A stretch of DNA of 6,956 nt from Sulfolobus sp. SCGC AB-777_G06 (GTDB taxonomy: Archaea > Thermoproteota > Thermoprotei_A > Sulfolobales > Sulfolobaceae): assembly GCA_003086555.1 (NCBI GenBank), contig QEFN01000044.1, positions 1 to 6,956 of the forward strand, given 5' to 3'. Numbering within the stretch: position 1 is the first letter of the stretch; every line of letters starts with the position of its first letter. The notes under the pieces are model-generated. The model had not been told where the DNA came from. It was given only the letters and a program-made list of their open reading frames with translations, and searched no databases. Shown here in pieces: positions 1 to 5,167 of the stretch. A program made the translations under genes and the position numbers.

Positions 1-63
1 GTATTATCATCAACGTTCTATTAATAAAGCACAAACAATTCAAATAATTCATTTTAGATTAAC

Positions 64-80
64 AAAATTGTTGTCCACAC
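64..80 (+). repeat. Upstream shared motif, copy 1
   Basis: The 17-mer AAAATTGTTGTCCACAC lies 11 bp before the start codon of the PaREP1 pseudogene. It matches a second copy at 664-680 at 15 of 17 positions and a looser copy at 5044-5060 at 14 of 17. Each copy precedes a HEPN- or MNT-type module. It could be a regulatory site or a remnant of a mobile-element end; the sequence does not decide. Confidence 0.4.
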
Positions 81-91
81 TCATTTAACTT

Positions 92-565
92 ATGGAGGAG
101 TTAATAAAGAGGGCTGAGGAAAAGGGCATTGACGTCGAGGAGTTAATACTTTCAGCTTTGTCCCGTGTCGACCTTAAAGAGAGCATAAAGTTGAGAATTG
201 AGTTGGCTGAGAAGTATATGGCTGAAGCCTTTAAGTATTTAGATAAGGGTGATGCAGTTCAAGCTTCTGAAAAAGCTTATAAAGCAGCAGAAGAGGTAGT
301 TAAGGCCCTTTCAGAGAAGTTTAATTTACCTGAGTATTAGCAAGCCGTTAAGGAAGGTAGGTGGTATACTTATATGCTCAGTAAGGCTTCAAGTACTTTA
401 TCAACTAAGCTGGGTAATTAGGTATTGGACGGATGGAGTATTGCGTATTTCCTCCACGTGTGGGGCTTTCATGAAGCTAAGTTAACGACTTCTGATATCA
501 CCTCATATTTAAATAGAGTTAAGGAAATGTTGGAAGAGGCTAAGAGGGTTTTAAACGAGAAGTAA
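92..565 (+). pseudogene. PaREP1 family protein, interrupted by two in-frame TAG codons
   Basis: Reading one frame from ATG 92 to TAA 563-565 gives 157 codons with TAG at 338-340 and 419-421. All three segments are protein-like and in register. The N-terminal 82 residues are helical (ELAEKYMAEAFKYLDKGDAVQASEKAYKAAEE). The middle segment begins QAVKEGRWYTYMLSKASSTL, and the last contains the diagnostic YFLHVWGFHEAKL motif and ends in EEAKRVLNEK. This is the usual full-length layout of the PaREP1 family (archaeal, HEPN-superfamily helical bundle, function unknown). The second TAG sits where a Trp (TGG) is plausible. An in-frame TAA at 86-88 makes 92 the earliest ATG; no ribosome site is seen, so a leaderless start is likely. 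Inferred inactive, although the rest of the frame is intact, so decay looks recent. A truncated 82-residue product is possible. Confidence 0.75.
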
Positions 566-663
566 TGGGTTACAAGTGTCGAATTCAGAAAACTCTTGTG
601 ATTTAGAGGATTTCTCGCATGAACCTAATGACGAGTTAAAAACAAATTTCATATGATTTATAA

Positions 664-680
664 AAAATTGTTATCCACAT
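664..680 (+). repeat. Upstream shared motif, copy 2
   Basis: AAAATTGTTATCCACAT, 15 of 17 identical to copy 1 at 64-80. It lies 46 bp before the HEPN start codon, upstream of the TATA box, and abuts the palindrome at 679-692. Confidence 0.4.
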
Positions 681-692
681 CCTAAATAGGAT
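679..692. promoter_or_regulatory. Palindrome upstream of the HEPN/MNT TATA box (possible operator)
   Basis: ATCCTAAATAGGAT has perfect 6-bp arms around a 2-bp centre and ends 5 bp before the TATA element at 698-704. The position fits binding of a repressor or activator, for example autoregulation by the encoded pair. No protein partner can be named from the sequence. Confidence 0.4.
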
Positions 693-697
693 AATGA

Positions 698-704
698 TTT
701 ATAA
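698..704 (+). promoter_or_regulatory. TATA box of the HEPN/MNT operon
   Basis: TTTATAA is centred about 26 bp upstream of ATG 727, the spacing expected for a leaderless archaeal transcript starting at or next to the start codon. A second AT-rich string (TTTATAAAT, 717-725) is too close to the start to serve. Confidence 0.65.
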
Positions 705-726
705 GTCCTATACAGTTTTATAAATT

Positions 727-1095
727 ATGGAGTTCTTAAAAGATAATGCACTGGATTTCTTAAATTACGCCAAGCTTCTACTACGTGATGGTAGATATAA
801 TTTGGCATTATTTTCATTAGAGCAGGCGTTACAGCTAGGTCTAAAATACTACATTTCCAAATTAACGGGTTCTTTCCCAAAAACGCATGACATAGTAGAC
901 TTATTGAAGAGAATTATAGAGCTTACGGAGAACAAGAAGCTTAAAGAGGTCTTAAACGCAGAAATCTCTACCTTAGATTTGTTAAAACAAGCTTATATTG
1001 CCTCAAGATATTTACCTACTAATTACGATAAAGAGGCTGTTGAAAAAGCGTTAAACGTTGTAGAGGCGATATTTAATGAGCTGGGAATATCTTAA
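727..1095 (+). CDS. HEPN domain protein (HepT-like toxin of a HEPN/MNT pair)
   Basis: A 122-residue all-helical protein. The N-terminal helices (FLNYAKLLLRDGRYNLALFS, then EQALQLGLKYYISKL) are the classic small-HEPN start. H54 follows in the PKTHDIVDLL loop. The catalytic-type motif near the end of the third helix is R94-YLPTN-Y100 (R-x5-Y), the HepT-like variant in which Tyr replaces the His of RX4-6H RNases. In studied HepT/MntA pairs the HEPN protein is an RNA-cleaving toxin and the MNT partner silences it by adding AMP to the motif tyrosine; Y100 would be the counterpart here (inference). The start at 727 is backed by the TATA box at 698-704 and no ribosome site, hence leaderless. The downstream MNT gene overlaps the last 20 nt, so the two are translationally coupled. 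Appears intact and cytoplasmic. Confidence 0.85.
   Translation: MEFLKDNALDFLNYAKLLLRDGRYNLALFSLEQALQLGLKYYISKLTGSFPKTHDIVDLLKRIIELTENKKLKEVLNAEISTLDLLKQAYIASRYLPTNYDKEAVEKALNVVEAIFNELGIS
1063..1070 (+). promoter_or_regulatory. Ribosome binding site for the MNT gene, inside the HEPN gene
   Basis: GAGGCGAT differs at one position from the archaeal GAGGTGAT consensus and lies 5 nt before ATG 1076. It supports that start and so the 20-nt overlap with the HEPN gene. Confidence 0.6.
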
Positions 1096-1420
1096 AAGGA
1101 AGTGGGATAAGAGGAAAGAATTCCTTAACAGCGCTAGGCGTTACGTGAAGTTAATTAAAGAGGTCTGCGTTAAAAAGGTGGATCCCGAGTGTAGGGTAAT
1201 ACTTTTCGGCTCTGTTGCAAGGGGGGATTATAGAGATGATAGTGATGTAGACGTTCTAATAATCACTGATAGGGCTAAAAGCGTATGGGATAAAGTAAAC
1301 ATTGAGGTCATTATCGAGAGAGAATTAGACATAGGAGATCCATTCGAATTCCATATAGTAACAAAAAGTGAATATAGGAACTGGTACGAGAAATTCATAG
1401 ACGTTTATGAGGAGTTTTAG
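1076..1420 (+). CDS. MNT-type minimal nucleotidyltransferase (MntA-like antitoxin)
   Basis: A 114-residue protein of the minimal nucleotidyltransferase (Pol beta) family. The active-site signature is in residues 44-59: F-G45-S46-V-A-R-G, followed by S56-D57-V-D59. G45/S46 bind nucleotide phosphate; D57 and D59 are metal ligands. E91 in the strand FEFHIVT is the likely third acidic ligand. The length is normal and no truncation is seen. It is the second gene of an operon with the HEPN protein, overlapping it by 20 nt and with its own ribosome site at 1063-1070. By analogy to HepT/MntA it should neutralise the HEPN toxin by nucleotide transfer to the toxin's motif tyrosine. Family assignment is secure; the antitoxin role is inferred from context. 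Confidence 0.87.
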   Translation: MSWEYLKRKWDKRKEFLNSARRYVKLIKEVCVKKVDPECRVILFGSVARGDYRDDSDVDVLIITDRAKSVWDKVNIEVIIERELDIGDPFEFHIVTKSEYRNWYEKFIDVYEEF

Positions 1421-1681
1421 TAAGTCTCGCGAATCCTATTCAACGTAAAACCACCGTTGGAACCATCACACACGGTGAGTCAAATGACCTCCGTAACTTG
1501 GGTAAATTGAAATATCAGAAACATTTACTATCAGTTGAAAATTTTCTCATTGATTTTTAATAAGTATATGAAGATAAAGACATTTCTAGTTTATATTGCA
1601 GATAAGAAAGTAATAAGATCTTGGGAGAAGAATAGAAATTATAGTATGTGACATTATTTAGGTCAGAATTCTATTTTAACA
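1421..1681. other. Gene-poor gap between convergent units
   Basis: No convincing gene. A 27-codon ATG reading frame (1568-1651, +) has no recognisable motif. The + strand also reads VSRILFNVKPPLEPSHT downstream of two stop codons in the frame of the MNT gene, and the - strand near 1424-1470 reads CDGSNGGFTLNRIRETY. Either could be an unrecognisable coding scrap. A short inverted repeat (ACCGT...ACGGT) lies around 1452-1475 and might act in 3'-end formation, but it is too short to call. Confidence 0.4.
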
Positions 1682-1975
1682 TTATATTTCTACATAGTTT
1701 TGAGTATCCGGATCTGGATGTACTGTTACTAAAATTAACTCACTGCTCCTTTTAGCTATTACATATCTTATTTTCGCACAAGATCTAAAGTGAAGAACTA
1801 TTCTCCATCTTTCTGATTCGCCTAGACGTAAATTAGGAGTTTAAGGAATTCCTTTTACTCTTTCTAAAAATGTTAATACTTCATTACTTAAGGGATCTAT
1901 TGAATCATTAAATTTTCTTAAATACCGCTTAATATCTTCCCAATGTTTTTTAGCATGATCAGATAAGATCAGCAC
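1682..1975 (-). pseudogene. Toxin-like gene downstream of the DUF2283-like gene, broken by an in-frame TAA
   Basis: In a frame different from its upstream neighbour, GTG 1975 to TAA 1682-1684 gives 97 sense-length codons with one internal stop (TAA at 1841-1843, codon 45). Before the stop it reads LSDHAKKHWEDIKRYL and NEVLTFLERVKGIP; after it, GESERWRIVLHFRS, IRYVIAKRSSELILVTVHP and DPDTQNYVEI. A helical N-terminus ahead of a beta-sheet C-terminus with an 'ELILVTVHP' final strand resembles the DUF4258/BrnT/RelE-like small toxin folds, which often pair with DUF2283-type antitoxins. The GTG start overlaps the upstream gene's stop by 17 nt, as in coupled toxin-antitoxin pairs; a stop in this frame lies two codons before it, so little choice exists. 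Family assignment is tentative; the single stop in an otherwise coherent protein is directly visible. Confidence 0.55.
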
Positions 1976-2468
1976 TTTTTAACACTTTCTCATTATCCAT
2001 TAAATCTTTTATCTCTATTTCTACCTTTAATGGTCTGTAGAGCTTATCAAAGGAAAACACAACCTCTCCCTCAATGTGCGCCCAATGTTCGACATCACCT
2101 TTTGCCAAAAGCACTTCAACAAAACCGTTGTCATATTTTATTGACTTGCACTTCTTTTGACTTTCGTTAAAAATAGACTCATCAACACGATCTTTTATCT
2201 CTATTTCTACCTTTAATGGTCTATAGAGCTTATCAAAGGAGAACACTACCTCTCCTAAGAATTTTATAAGATAAATAGCCTCACCTTCATTTAGATTTAT
2301 TACGATTTTGCCTTTTTCTGACCTTACTTTTAGTTTAGCTCTAATCCTAGAAGCTTCATCAATTAGTTCCTGTGGAGACAAAGGAATATCGATAATAGGT
2401 TTATTATTAAGTAAGTATTTCGCATAATCCTCAAGGAATTCAGCATACCTCTCTAATGAATTACTCAT
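1959..2468 (-). CDS. Protein with two DUF2283-like repeats (probable antitoxin)
   Basis: 169 residues. After a helical N-terminus (about 1-45) come two beta-rich repeats. The first, about residues 54-93, begins KIVINLNEGEAIYLIKFL; the second, about 108-155, begins SIKYDNGFVEVLLAKGDVEH. Both end in an identical block starting EVVFSFDKLYRPLKVEIE (residues 73-93 and 135-155). The pattern (two short strands, then 'vvfsfDklyrPlkvEI') matches the small DUF2283 fold, where the usual end is 'vDyDedGrpvgiEil'. DUF2283 proteins are usually a single domain of about 60-70 residues, so a tandem copy with a helical extension is unusual. The block is also about 95% identical in DNA (see repeats). The gene ends overlapping a broken toxin-like gene, so it is probably an orphaned antitoxin. 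Start 2468 is supported by a TATA-like element about 27 bp upstream. Confidence 0.65.
   Translation of the reverse strand: MSNSLERYAEFLEDYAKYLLNNKPIIDIPLSPQELIDEASRIRAKLKVRSEKGKIVINLNEGEAIYLIKFLGEVVFSFDKLYRPLKVEIEIKDRVDESIFNESQKKCKSIKYDNGFVEVLLAKGDVEHWAHIEGEVVFSFDKLYRPLKVEIEIKDLMDNEKVLKSADLI
2004..2069. repeat. 66-bp direct repeat inside the DUF2283-like gene, copy A
   Basis: Matches 2190-2255 at 63 of 66 positions (differences at 2037, near 2055 and near 2061). It encodes the C-terminal copy of the EVVFSFDKLYRPLKVEIE block. The offset is 186 bp, exactly 62 codons. Confidence 0.9.
2190..2255. repeat. 66-bp direct repeat inside the DUF2283-like gene, copy B
   Basis: Partner of 2004-2069. Encodes the N-terminal copy of the repeated protein block. 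Sequence on both sides of the 66 bp has diverged, which points to recent conversion of this segment rather than a fresh duplication of the whole domain. Confidence 0.9.
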
Positions 2469-2490
2469 AGATGAGTATTCTATTTTACGC

Positions 2491-2499
2491 TTAAAATCT
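2491..2499 (-). promoter_or_regulatory. TATA-like element of the DUF2283-like gene
   Basis: On the minus strand GATTTTAAG is centred about 27 bp before ATG 2468, consistent with a leaderless transcript. Another candidate, AATTTATACC near 2530, lies too far upstream for a leaderless start. Confidence 0.45.
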
Positions 2500-2615
2500 T
2501 TAATGTAATAAGTGCACTCCCTTTATGGGTATAAATTATTTCTTATACTTAATGCTAATTAAATTGTATTTATTATCTACTTTGAGATAACATTTTTAAC
2601 TGAAAATATTATTTA

Positions 2616-2635
2616 GTTACAAACTAGTCTGTAAC
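2616..2635. repeat. 20-bp near-perfect palindrome beyond the OrfB stop
   Basis: GTTACAAACTAGTCTGTAAC matches its own reverse complement at 18 of 20 positions. It lies 12 bp past the present OrfB stop (2648-2650). IS200/IS605-type elements carry hairpins near their ends, so it could mark the element's right end, or it could form a hairpin at the end of the transcript. It is not conserved in the remnant copy at 5075-5137. Confidence 0.4.
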
Positions 2636-2647
2636 ATTTCTACGTAA

Positions 2648-2790
2648 CTACTCGTTATTTTTAATCACTTTTAATCCTTTTAAGGCTATTAAGTAAGCTG
2701 AGGCTGTATGCCTATCAAAACCCTTCTCCCTCATCACCTTTTCATGCTCTTCTGAATTAGTAGTACTCTTAGGATTAACTAGAATAACGT
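2648..2790 (-). pseudogene. IS605 OrfB/TnpB-like protein, 3' part (split by an IS)
   Basis: The C-terminal segment begins at the IS junction: ILVNPKSTTNSEEH, then EKGFDRHTASAYLIALKG, ending VIKNNE at TAG 2648-2650. The D in GFDRHTASAY is the RuvC-III catalytic Asp. Between the RuvC-II and RuvC-III motifs there is no CxxC pair, so the usual TnpB zinc finger is missing. Joining this to the part at 4156-5014 after removing the IS and one ACGT gives GFNV-ILVNPK with no frame change. The final TAG corresponds to TGG (Trp) in the related remnant at 5075-5137, so the original protein probably ran about 8 residues further. Confidence 0.8.
2787..2790. repeat. Target-site duplication ACGT, left
   Basis: ACGT directly abuts the left terminal repeat of the IS and is repeated at 4156-4159 beyond the right end. 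Confidence 0.8.
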
Positions 2791-2805
2791 CAGTATGGGA
2801 ATCTC
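2791..2805 (+). repeat. Terminal inverted repeat, left
   Basis: CAGTATGGGAATCTC pairs perfectly over 15 bp with 4141-4155. Because ACGT is self-complementary and is flanked by A and T, the visible inverted repeat extends to 20 bp across the junction. Confidence 0.9.
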
Positions 2806-2971
2806 GTTTATTGCAAGATAAACTAAAACTTAGAATAAATTGAATTTAACTCAATTAATTTACAACAAAATATCATATATTTCGGGCTATTGTAGCTAAT
2901 AAATAATATTTTTCTTGAATATACTAGAGATATACAATTTATTTAACATGAATAATAAGGGAAGCATAGAA

Positions 2972-4040
2972 TCAGCTGGACTTAAGGGAAAAACACTTCC
3001 GTGATAACACCCTACCCCTTTGATCCCTTGAGCTACGCGACACCTCAAGCCCTTCCAAGAGCGATTCACAAAACTCCCACAACCTAACCCTCCTCCAAGA
3101 ACGAACCAAAAACCAAATATTAACCAAGAGATAAGATAAAAGAATAAGGACCAACTCCTTCCTAACATCACAAGTCCTACTCCTAACCCTAAACTCCTCC
3201 AGAGAACGAAAAGCATTCTCAACACCCCACCTCACCCTATACATCTCAGCCAAAACAACAGCCCCTTGAACATCAACCTCACCCCTAACCAAAAACCCTA
3301 TAACACCACCATCATCCCTCTTAAGCATAACTAGACAAGCACCAGAATAATGCCTAACACACAAGAAACCAACATACCTCACCCCAGCGTAATAAACATC
3401 AACCGGACTTAACATCCCCAAATACTTCTCATACATCTGAGCCTTAGCAGCTATGACAAAGTCCAAACCCATATCCAAGAGAAACTTAACCACCTCATTA
3501 ACAGCAAACTCCCTATCTGCAAAGACCATAACAAGCCTAAGCCCCTCGCTGTCCAACTCCTCCATGAGAACTTGCATTACCTTCTTGAAGTCCTCAGCTA
3601 TTTTCTTCGTTGTTATTGGTAAGACGTCTAAGAAGGCCCTTTTCCTCCCCAATAGGTAGATTACTATTTGGGCTAAATCCCCAACTAGTCCCCTTATTTG
3701 GCCTTATCCTGCTCAATAATCTTTTATCCTTGTGGTATTGTGGTATTGCGTGGAAGTCTATGGCTACCCTTCTGTCCCTCGTCTCCCTTAACACTTTCTT
3801 TCCCAATTCCTTGATCGCTTTTCTCACGTCTTCAACATTGATGCGGTTCAAGGTTCTCAAGGCTTTTCTTCCCTCGTTTCCTAGTCTGCTCAAGTAACTC
3901 CCCCTAGCCTTAAGTAAGGCCCTTAGCAGTTGTTCAAGCTCATTAGGGAAAAGTATTTGAGCTAGTAGTGTGTAAATTAATTTGAGGGCGGACCTAACGA
4001 AGCCCCTATTAGCTTGCTTAACACCTTTTGTCTTGGGCAT
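2972..4040 (-). pseudogene. DDE transposase of the IS (ISH3/IS4 superfamily), one frameshift
   Basis: The N-terminal part (ATG 4040) reads MPKTKGVKQANRGFVRSALK through RRVAIDFHAIPQYHKDKRLL, giving the first catalytic Asp (AIDFHAIPQY). The frame breaks near 3675-3678; the continuing frame reads LAQIVIYLLGRKRAFLDVLP, then the second Asp in VMVFADREFAVNEVV, and the third acidic residue in YRVRWGVENAFRSLEEFRVR, a Y-x2-R-x3-E signature of IS4-type enzymes. Together about 355 residues, normal for the family. Removing one T from GGATTTAGCC rejoins TSWG to LAQIV smoothly. No slippery heptamer is present there, so programmed frameshifting is unlikely; a real indel or a sequencing error are the alternatives. 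A TATA box lies about 25 bp before ATG 4040. Confidence 0.85.
3984..3997. repeat. Inverted repeat spanning the transposase start, inner arm
   Basis: GAGGGCGGACCTAA is the exact reverse complement of 4045-4058. The 47-bp loop between the arms contains the transposase start codon (4038-4040). Confidence 0.8.
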
Positions 4041-4044
4041 ATAA

Positions 4045-4058
4045 TTAGGTCCGCCCTC
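4045..4058. repeat. Inverted repeat spanning the transposase start, outer arm
   Basis: TTAGGTCCGCCCTC pairs over 14 bp with 3984-3997. It lies between the TATA box and the start codon, so a leaderless transcript would lack this arm, whereas transcripts reading in from outside would contain both. Confidence 0.8.
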
Positions 4059-4059
4059 G

Positions 4060-4068
4060 TTTATACAA
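4060..4068 (-). promoter_or_regulatory. TATA box of the IS transposase
   Basis: On the minus strand TTTGTATAAAC places a TATA element about 25 bp before ATG 4040, fitting a leaderless transcript. Confidence 0.6.
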
Positions 4069-4140
4069 ACTTTTCTACGAAAAATCTTATTCTTTCGACT
4101 TTTTATGTATTTTATTCATCTCATTTTTTACGCTAAAAAA

Positions 4141-4155
4141 GAGATTCCCATACTG
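4141..4155 (-). repeat. Terminal inverted repeat, right
   Basis: GAGATTCCCATACTG, exact reverse complement of 2791-2805. Confidence 0.9.
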
Positions 4156-4159
4156 ACGT
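4156..4159. repeat. Target-site duplication ACGT, right
   Basis: Second copy of the 4-bp duplication, the partner of 2787-2790. Confidence 0.8.
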
Positions 4160-5014
4160 TGAAACCCAACCTTAACGCCTTAATAACACCGTGGATTAAT
4201 AATTGCTTCTTAGCAACATGCGTTATCTTCCTATTACCACTCATACTCCTAGTGAACTTCCTCCCCCTAACTAGAAATAAGTCCTCAAATACAATATAAT
4301 CAACACCAACCCTTGATAGGAAATTAAGGGCTTGTGATAGAGCATTCAAACGCAAAGCTTCAGCTTTCCCTTTAGGAAAACCGTGTGAAACTACCTCGCT
4401 ATACCACCAAGTTTTGAAAGTAATAATTTCACCATCCTTGTTAATTACAACAACGTTCAACCTATCACTGTTTAAATCAAAACCGGCAATCAAACCGTAA
4501 CCGTTAGGTTTTAGCGAAGAGAAGTGCTTTAAATAAAGCCAGATTGGGATTTGGAGGTGAATCATAGGATGATCCTTGAAACTTATTATAGCACCGTAAC
4601 CCTCCTTCTTCCTTCGAGATAACTCCTCTAGCTCAGAAAGTAATGGTAAGTACTTTTTACCGAAGTACGCCTTCCCGTGAACCCACTTACCCCAGGTGTC
4701 TTTAACCTTAATTAACACGTGGTCTTCTAAAACGTGAAATTTTATCCCCCTATTGCCCTTATCACTTTTATTCCCCTACAAGCAATCCACTTCTTTCTAA
4801 TCTCAACCTTATCACCGTTATTCTCAACCAATGCTAAGGCTTGCTTATAAGCAGTTTCGGCATAGAATGCGTAAGGAATGATCTTGTATAACTCATTAAC
4901 AGCATTGTTTAGGGAATCCTCTTAAAGCTAAGTTGATCCCAGCCTTTATAGCCTTTGAGTAATAATAAGCAATTCTAGCTTGCTAATCATGGTTCCCCAA
5001 TAATACGACCTCAC
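4156..5014 (-). pseudogene. IS605 OrfB/TnpB-like protein, 5' part, with three frameshifts
   Basis: A GTG at 5014 (VRSYYWGTMISKLE) is the likeliest start. Coherent protein then continues through changing frames: ARIAYYYSKAIKAGINLAL, EDSLNNAVNELYKIIPYAFY, ENNGDKVEIRKKWIAC, NRGIKFHVLEDHVLIK. The frame changes fall near 4971-4978, 4919-4925 and 4776-4780, each explicable by one base. The longest clean stretch is 4156-4718. It contains the RuvC-I Asp in GLIAGFDLNSDRLNVVVI and the RuvC-II Glu in DYIVFEDLFLV, then LLIHGVIKALRLGFNV before the IS. RuvC-III is in the 3' part. TnpB proteins are RNA-guided nucleases of IS605-type elements. No TnpA transposase is present. With the 3' part the ancestral protein was about 330-340 residues. 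Clearly inactive now. Confidence 0.8.
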
Positions 5015-5043
5015 CGCCCTACAAATATTTTATACAAAAAACA

Positions 5044-5060
5044 AAAATTATTGGACACAC
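5044..5060 (+). repeat. Upstream shared motif, copy 3 (divergent)
   Basis: AAAATTATTGGACACAC matches copy 1 at 14 of 17 positions. It lies about 30 bp outside the OrfB start codon and about 108 bp upstream of the second MNT gene, so it could belong to either. Confidence 0.3.
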
Positions 5061-5074
5061 TGTCAAAACAATAT

Positions 5075-5137
5075 TTAGGAGTAACTAAAAATAACGAGTG
5101 GCTACATAGAAGCGTTAAAGTCTCAAAAAGGGAATAG
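5075..5137 (+). pseudogene. C-terminal remnant of a second OrfB/TnpB-like copy, opposite orientation
   Basis: The + strand reads LGVTKNNEWLHRSVKVSKRE followed by TAG 5135-5137. The end of the large OrfB pseudogene on the minus strand reads LKVIKNNE, TAG, LRRNV. The nucleotide match is 13 identical bases (AAAAATAACGAGT) and continues at about 17 of the next 24. This is therefore the tail of a related gene lying in inverted orientation beyond the other copy's 5' end, with everything upstream lost. It shows that the TAG at 2648-2650 most likely replaced a Trp codon. Confidence 0.6.
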
Positions 5138-5145
5138 TTTTTATT
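5138..5145 (+). promoter_or_regulatory. TATA box of the MNT/HEPN operon
   Basis: TTTTTATT is centred about 26 bp before GTG 5168, fitting a leaderless transcript that starts at the GTG. It supports GTG 5168 over the nearby out-of-frame ATG at 5152. The TATA element directly follows the stop of the OrfB remnant. Confidence 0.55.
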
Positions 5146-5167
5146 GTCACCATGACTATTATATTTC

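Larger units (their letters stand above)
2791..4155 (-). mobile_element. 1,365-bp ISH3/IS4-like insertion sequence nested in the OrfB-like gene
   Basis: The ends are CAGTATGGGAATCTC (2791-2805) and its exact reverse complement (4141-4155), flanked on both sides by ACGT. Inside, on the minus strand, lies a single frameshifted DDE transposase (2972-4040). The element's boundaries are fixed independently by the host gene: excising it with one ACGT restores the OrfB reading frame. Its size and transposase type resemble the roughly 1.36-kb ISH3-family elements known in Sulfolobus, but identity with a named element cannot be confirmed here. About 165 bp between the transposase stop and the left end hold no recognisable gene. 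Confidence 0.88.

Noticed and set aside
338..421. TAG codons in PaREP1 read as pyrrolysine
   Set aside because: Other TAG codons in the window act as ordinary stops (MNT end at 1418-1420), and Sulfolobales are not known to use pyrrolysine.
1568..1651. 27-codon small gene on the + strand
   Set aside because: No promoter at leaderless distance, no ribosome site and no recognisable motif; expected by chance in AT-rich DNA.
2896..3225. 109-codon minus-strand frame inside the IS
   Set aside because: It is out of frame with the transposase over the same DNA. The transposase frame carries the YRVRWGVENAFR signature, whereas this one is a low-complexity Gly/Leu/Trp-rich shadow.
3660..3690. Programmed frameshift in the IS transposase
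   Set aside because: The local sequence GGGGATTTAGCCC has no slippery heptamer and no evident stimulatory structure, and ISH3-type transposases are normally one frame.
3453..4299. Plus-strand frames opposite the transposase and OrfB (3453-3659, 3610-3897, 4105-4299) and at 6595-6798 opposite vapB
   Set aside because: All mirror genuine minus-strand coding sequence, have no promoter or motifs, and show Leu/Ser/Phe-rich antisense composition.
5012..5034. TATA box (TATAAAAT) as promoter for a leaderless OrfB start at GTG 5014
   Set aside because: The element is only about 16 bp from the GTG, too close for a start there. Promoter use for this dead gene is left open.
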